From Fimbriimonadaceae bacterium (GTDB lineage: Bacteria; Armatimonadota; Fimbriimonadia; Fimbriimonadales; Fimbriimonadaceae), in contig JAKRSE010000320.1 of assembly GCA_022402505.1 (NCBI GenBank), positions 1 to 8,381 of the forward strand: 8,381 bases of DNA, in the 5' to 3' direction. The position numbers were made by a program, and so were the translations under genes. Shown here in pieces: positions 6,261 through 8,381 of this stretch (positions are counted from its first letter, which is position 1; each line of letters opens with the position of its first letter). The notes below the pieces were generated by a model, which worked only from the letters and a program-made list of their open reading frames with translations, had not been told where the DNA came from and did not search any database.

Positions 6261-8381
6261 GTGAGCGGTTCGGTTCCTCAGGGGGTTGCGGCGGCCCTTG
6301 GCGGAGCGGCCCCGCTGGAGCACCAGCTCGAAACATGGCAGGCGATCTCGGAGGGATGGTCGGGCCTGCTCCACTCACCGACCGGGACCGGGAAGACCCT
6401 CGCGGTCTGGCTCGGTTTCCTTCAGTCTCACCGGGCTGCTCCCGGGCTCAAGGCGGTCTGGGTGACGCCGCTCCGCAGCCTGGCGGCCGACACCGCCTCC
6501 TCGCTTCAGGCCGCCTGCGATGCGATGGAGCTGGGCTGGAGGGTCGAACTTCGGACCGGAGACGTGCCCTCATCGGCCCGGCAGAAGCAGCTGAAGGACA
6601 CTCCCGACGTTCTGGTGACGACGCCGGAGTCGCTGACCCTGCTCCAGACCCTGCTGGCGGCTCGGGAGTTCTTCTCTTCCGTCCAGCTGGCGGTGGTGGA
6701 CGAATGGCACGAGTTGCTGGGCTCCAAGCGCGGGGTACAGACCGAACTGGCTGTGGCCCGGCTTCGGCGTCTGCAGCCCGAGGTCCGCGTCTGGGGCCTT
6801 TCCGCCACTCTGGGCAACCTCCCGGAGGCGTTGGAGGTGTTGGTGCCCGACGGCTCCGGCCGGCTGATCGCGGGGCGGTCACGCAAGGAGATCGTGGTGG
6901 ACAGCCTTCTGCCGGAGGTCGTCGAGCGGTTCCCCTGGGCCGGCCACATGGGCGACCGGATGATCCCCCAAGTGGCCAAGGAACTGGACGAGACGGAATC
7001 GGCCCTGATCTTCTGCAACACCCGCGCCCAGGCGGAAATCTGGCACCAGGCTCTGGTCCAGTCGGGTCGAGACTGGGCCGACCGGATCGCCCTCCACCAC
7101 GGCTCGCTGGATGCCGAAGTGCGCGAAAGGGCGGAGCAGGGCCTCAAGCGGGGCGAGCTGCGGGCGGTGGTCTGCACCTCCTCGCTGGACCTGGGGGTCG
7201 ATTTCAGCCCGGTGGAGAGGGTCTTCCAGATCGGCTCGCCCAAGGGGATCGCCCGGCTGCTGCAGCGGGCGGGCCGCAGCGGCCACCGTCCGGGAGCGGC
7301 GAGCCGGGTCACCTGCGTTCCGACCCATGCCTGGGAGCTGATCGACATCGCCGCCGTCCGACTCGGGATCGAGCGGCGGTCGGTGGAGGGGCGGGCTCCG
7401 ATTCGCGAGCCGTTCGATGTCCTGGTTCAGCACCTGGCGACGTCGGCCCTCGGGCGGGGGTTTGTCGAGGATGAGCTTTTCGCCGAGCTGCGCAGCACCT
7501 GGTCGTTTCGCGATCTCAGCCCGGCTCGCTTCGACTGGGCGCTGGACTTCGTGAGCCGGGGCGGCGACACTCTCCGCGCCTACCCGGAGTTCAGGAAGGT
7601 CGCCCACAAGGAGGGCCGGTGGATCATGCCGGACCCCGAGACGGCACGTCGGCATCGGGCCGGGATCGGGACGATCGTCGCCGATCTGGCGATGGACGTG
7701 CGGCTGATGAGCGGCGGCCGCCTCGGATCGGTCGAAGAGTCGTTCGTGTCTCGCCTGAAGCGGGGCGACCGGTTCACCTTTGCCGGCCGCCTGCTGGAGT
7801 TTGTGATGGTGAAGGAGCAGGTCTGCCTGGTGAAGCCGTCCAAGAAGGCGACGGGCCTGGTGCCTCGGTGGGGCGGGGGCCGGCTGCCGCTCAGCTCCAA
7901 TCTCGCGGAGATGGTGCGCGAGCGACTGGATCAGGCCCGGGAGGGAGAGCTGATCGGGCCCGAGATGGAGGCGGCCGTGCCTCTGCTCCGAGCCCAGATG
8001 GAGCGCAGCGCCCTGCCGGCCGCCGACGAGCTGCTGGTCGAGCTTCTGGACGACGATGAAGGGCGGCACCTGTTCCTCTACCCGATGGAAGGCCGCCTGG
8101 TCCATGAGGGCTTGGCGGCCCTGCTGGCGGTGAGGCTGAGCCGGGGCCGCAAGGTCAGCTTCTCGCTGGCCTGCAACGACCACGGCCTGGAACTCTTCAG
8201 CGCGGGCCGATTCGATGTCGAGGCTGATGAGCTACAGGAAGCCTTTTCGGTTCACCATTTGGTGGAAGACATCTGGCAGAGCCTGAATGAGTCGGAGATG
8301 TCCAAGCGGCGGTTTCGGGAGATCGCGCGGGTGGCGGGTCTGATCTTCGTGGGCTTTCCCGGGCAGAAGCGGAGCGGGTAG
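6261..8381 (+). CDS. DEXH-box DNA helicase of the ligase-associated Lhr2 type, shortened at the C-terminus
   Basis: This superfamily 2 ATP-dependent helicase is 706 residues long. Visible motifs, in order: Walker A P-T-G-T-G-K-T (40-46), Ia T-P-L-R-S-L (69-74), R-T-G-D (98-101), Ib T-T-P-E-S (120-124), II D-E-W-H (147-150), III S-A-T (181-183), IV F-C-N-T-R (251-255), V S-L-D-L-G-V-D-F (308-315) and VI Q-R-A-G-R-S-G-H (335-342). The block D-E-W-H-E-L-L-G-S-K-R-G-V-Q is characteristic of ligase-associated helicases. These are usually encoded with an ATP-dependent DNA ligase, an MBL-fold exonuclease and a phosphoesterase, and are linked to DNA repair. A winged-helix and Lhr-core-like region follows (about 380-645). 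The GTG at 6261 is the only good start after the in-frame TAG at 6249. Family members usually continue about 80-110 residues past the F-P-G motif (699-701); here TAG follows six codons after it, at the last base of the window. The helicase call is firm; the state of the C-terminus is not. Confidence 0.92.
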   Translation: MSGSVPQGVAAALGGAAPLEHQLETWQAISEGWSGLLHSPTGTGKTLAVWLGFLQSHRAAPGLKAVWVTPLRSLAADTASSLQAACDAMELGWRVELRTGDVPSSARQKQLKDTPDVLVTTPESLTLLQTLLAAREFFSSVQLAVVDEWHELLGSKRGVQTELAVARLRRLQPEVRVWGLSATLGNLPEALEVLVPDGSGRLIAGRSRKEIVVDSLLPEVVERFPWAGHMGDRMIPQVAKELDETESALIFCNTRAQAEIWHQALVQSGRDWADRIALHHGSLDAEVRERAEQGLKRGELRAVVCTSSLDLGVDFSPVERVFQIGSPKGIARLLQRAGRSGHRPGAASRVTCVPTHAWELIDIAAVRLGIERRSVEGRAPIREPFDVLVQHLATSALGRGFVEDELFAELRSTWSFRDLSPARFDWALDFVSRGGDTLRAYPEFRKVAHKEGRWIMPDPETARRHRAGIGTIVADLAMDVRLMSGGRLGSVEESFVSRLKRGDRFTFAGRLLEFVMVKEQVCLVKPSKKATGLVPRWGGGRLPLSSNLAEMVRERLDQAREGELIGPEMEAAVPLLRAQMERSALPAADELLVELLDDDEGRHLFLYPMEGRLVHEGLAALLAVRLSRGRKVSFSLACNDHGLELFSAGRFDVEADELQEAFSVHHLVEDIWQSLNESEMSKRRFREIARVAGLIFVGFPGQKRSG

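Noticed and set aside
6879..8183. 434-codon minus-strand open frame within the helicase gene
   Set aside because: It is an antisense shadow of a clear helicase. The composition is Gln/His/Pro-rich and no motif was seen.
1..8381. tRNA or rRNA genes, CRISPR arrays, insertion sequences, phage or toxin-antitoxin modules
   Set aside because: I looked for repeated spacers, terminal inverted repeats, transposase motifs and tRNA-like segments in the gaps and found none I could support.

Overview
The window is high-GC DNA that looks like a bacterial chromosome. It carries an ordinary accessory gene set plus several small oddities; I see no multi-gene system that is clearly undescribed. The NrfHA pair and the signal-peptide-bearing esterase indicate a diderm-type bacterium with quinol-linked respiration. 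The phylum cannot be fixed from the sequence alone. The start-codon pattern described below, where a -10-like hexamer abuts the start, is reminiscent of lineages that use many leaderless mRNAs.

Layout. At the left edge a minus-strand gene (1-666, cut by the window edge) encodes a secreted SGNH/GDSL-type hydrolase. A divergent intergenic region of about 190 bp (667-860) contains a perfect 16-bp dyad. The plus-strand operon nrfH-nrfA (861-2932) follows. It encodes the membrane tetraheme quinol dehydrogenase and the pentaheme ammonia-forming nitrite reductase of dissimilatory nitrite reduction to ammonium. The two genes overlap by ATGA, and a strong GC hairpin follows. Next is a GH2 beta-mannosidase (3037-5432) split into two frames by what looks like one missing base near 3692. 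Then come an unrecognised 232-aa protein (5537-6235) and a DEXH helicase of the DNA-ligase-associated Lhr2 type (6261-8381). The helicase stop codon is the last triplet of the window and falls well short of the usual family C-terminus.

Functional links. Only nrfH and nrfA clearly work together: NrfH passes electrons from menaquinol to NrfA outside the cytoplasmic membrane. The esterase and beta-mannosidase would fit glycan use, but they are transcribed apart. The helicase lacks its usual ligase and exonuclease partners in the visible upstream flank.

Regulatory contrast. The esterase and both nrf genes have Shine-Dalgarno-like sequences. The three downstream genes (3037, 5537, 6261) instead each have a TAG-initial -10-like hexamer (TAGCAT, TAGAAT, TAGAAC) exactly 6 nt before the start codon and no good Shine-Dalgarno at that start. 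This is the layout expected of leaderless transcripts.
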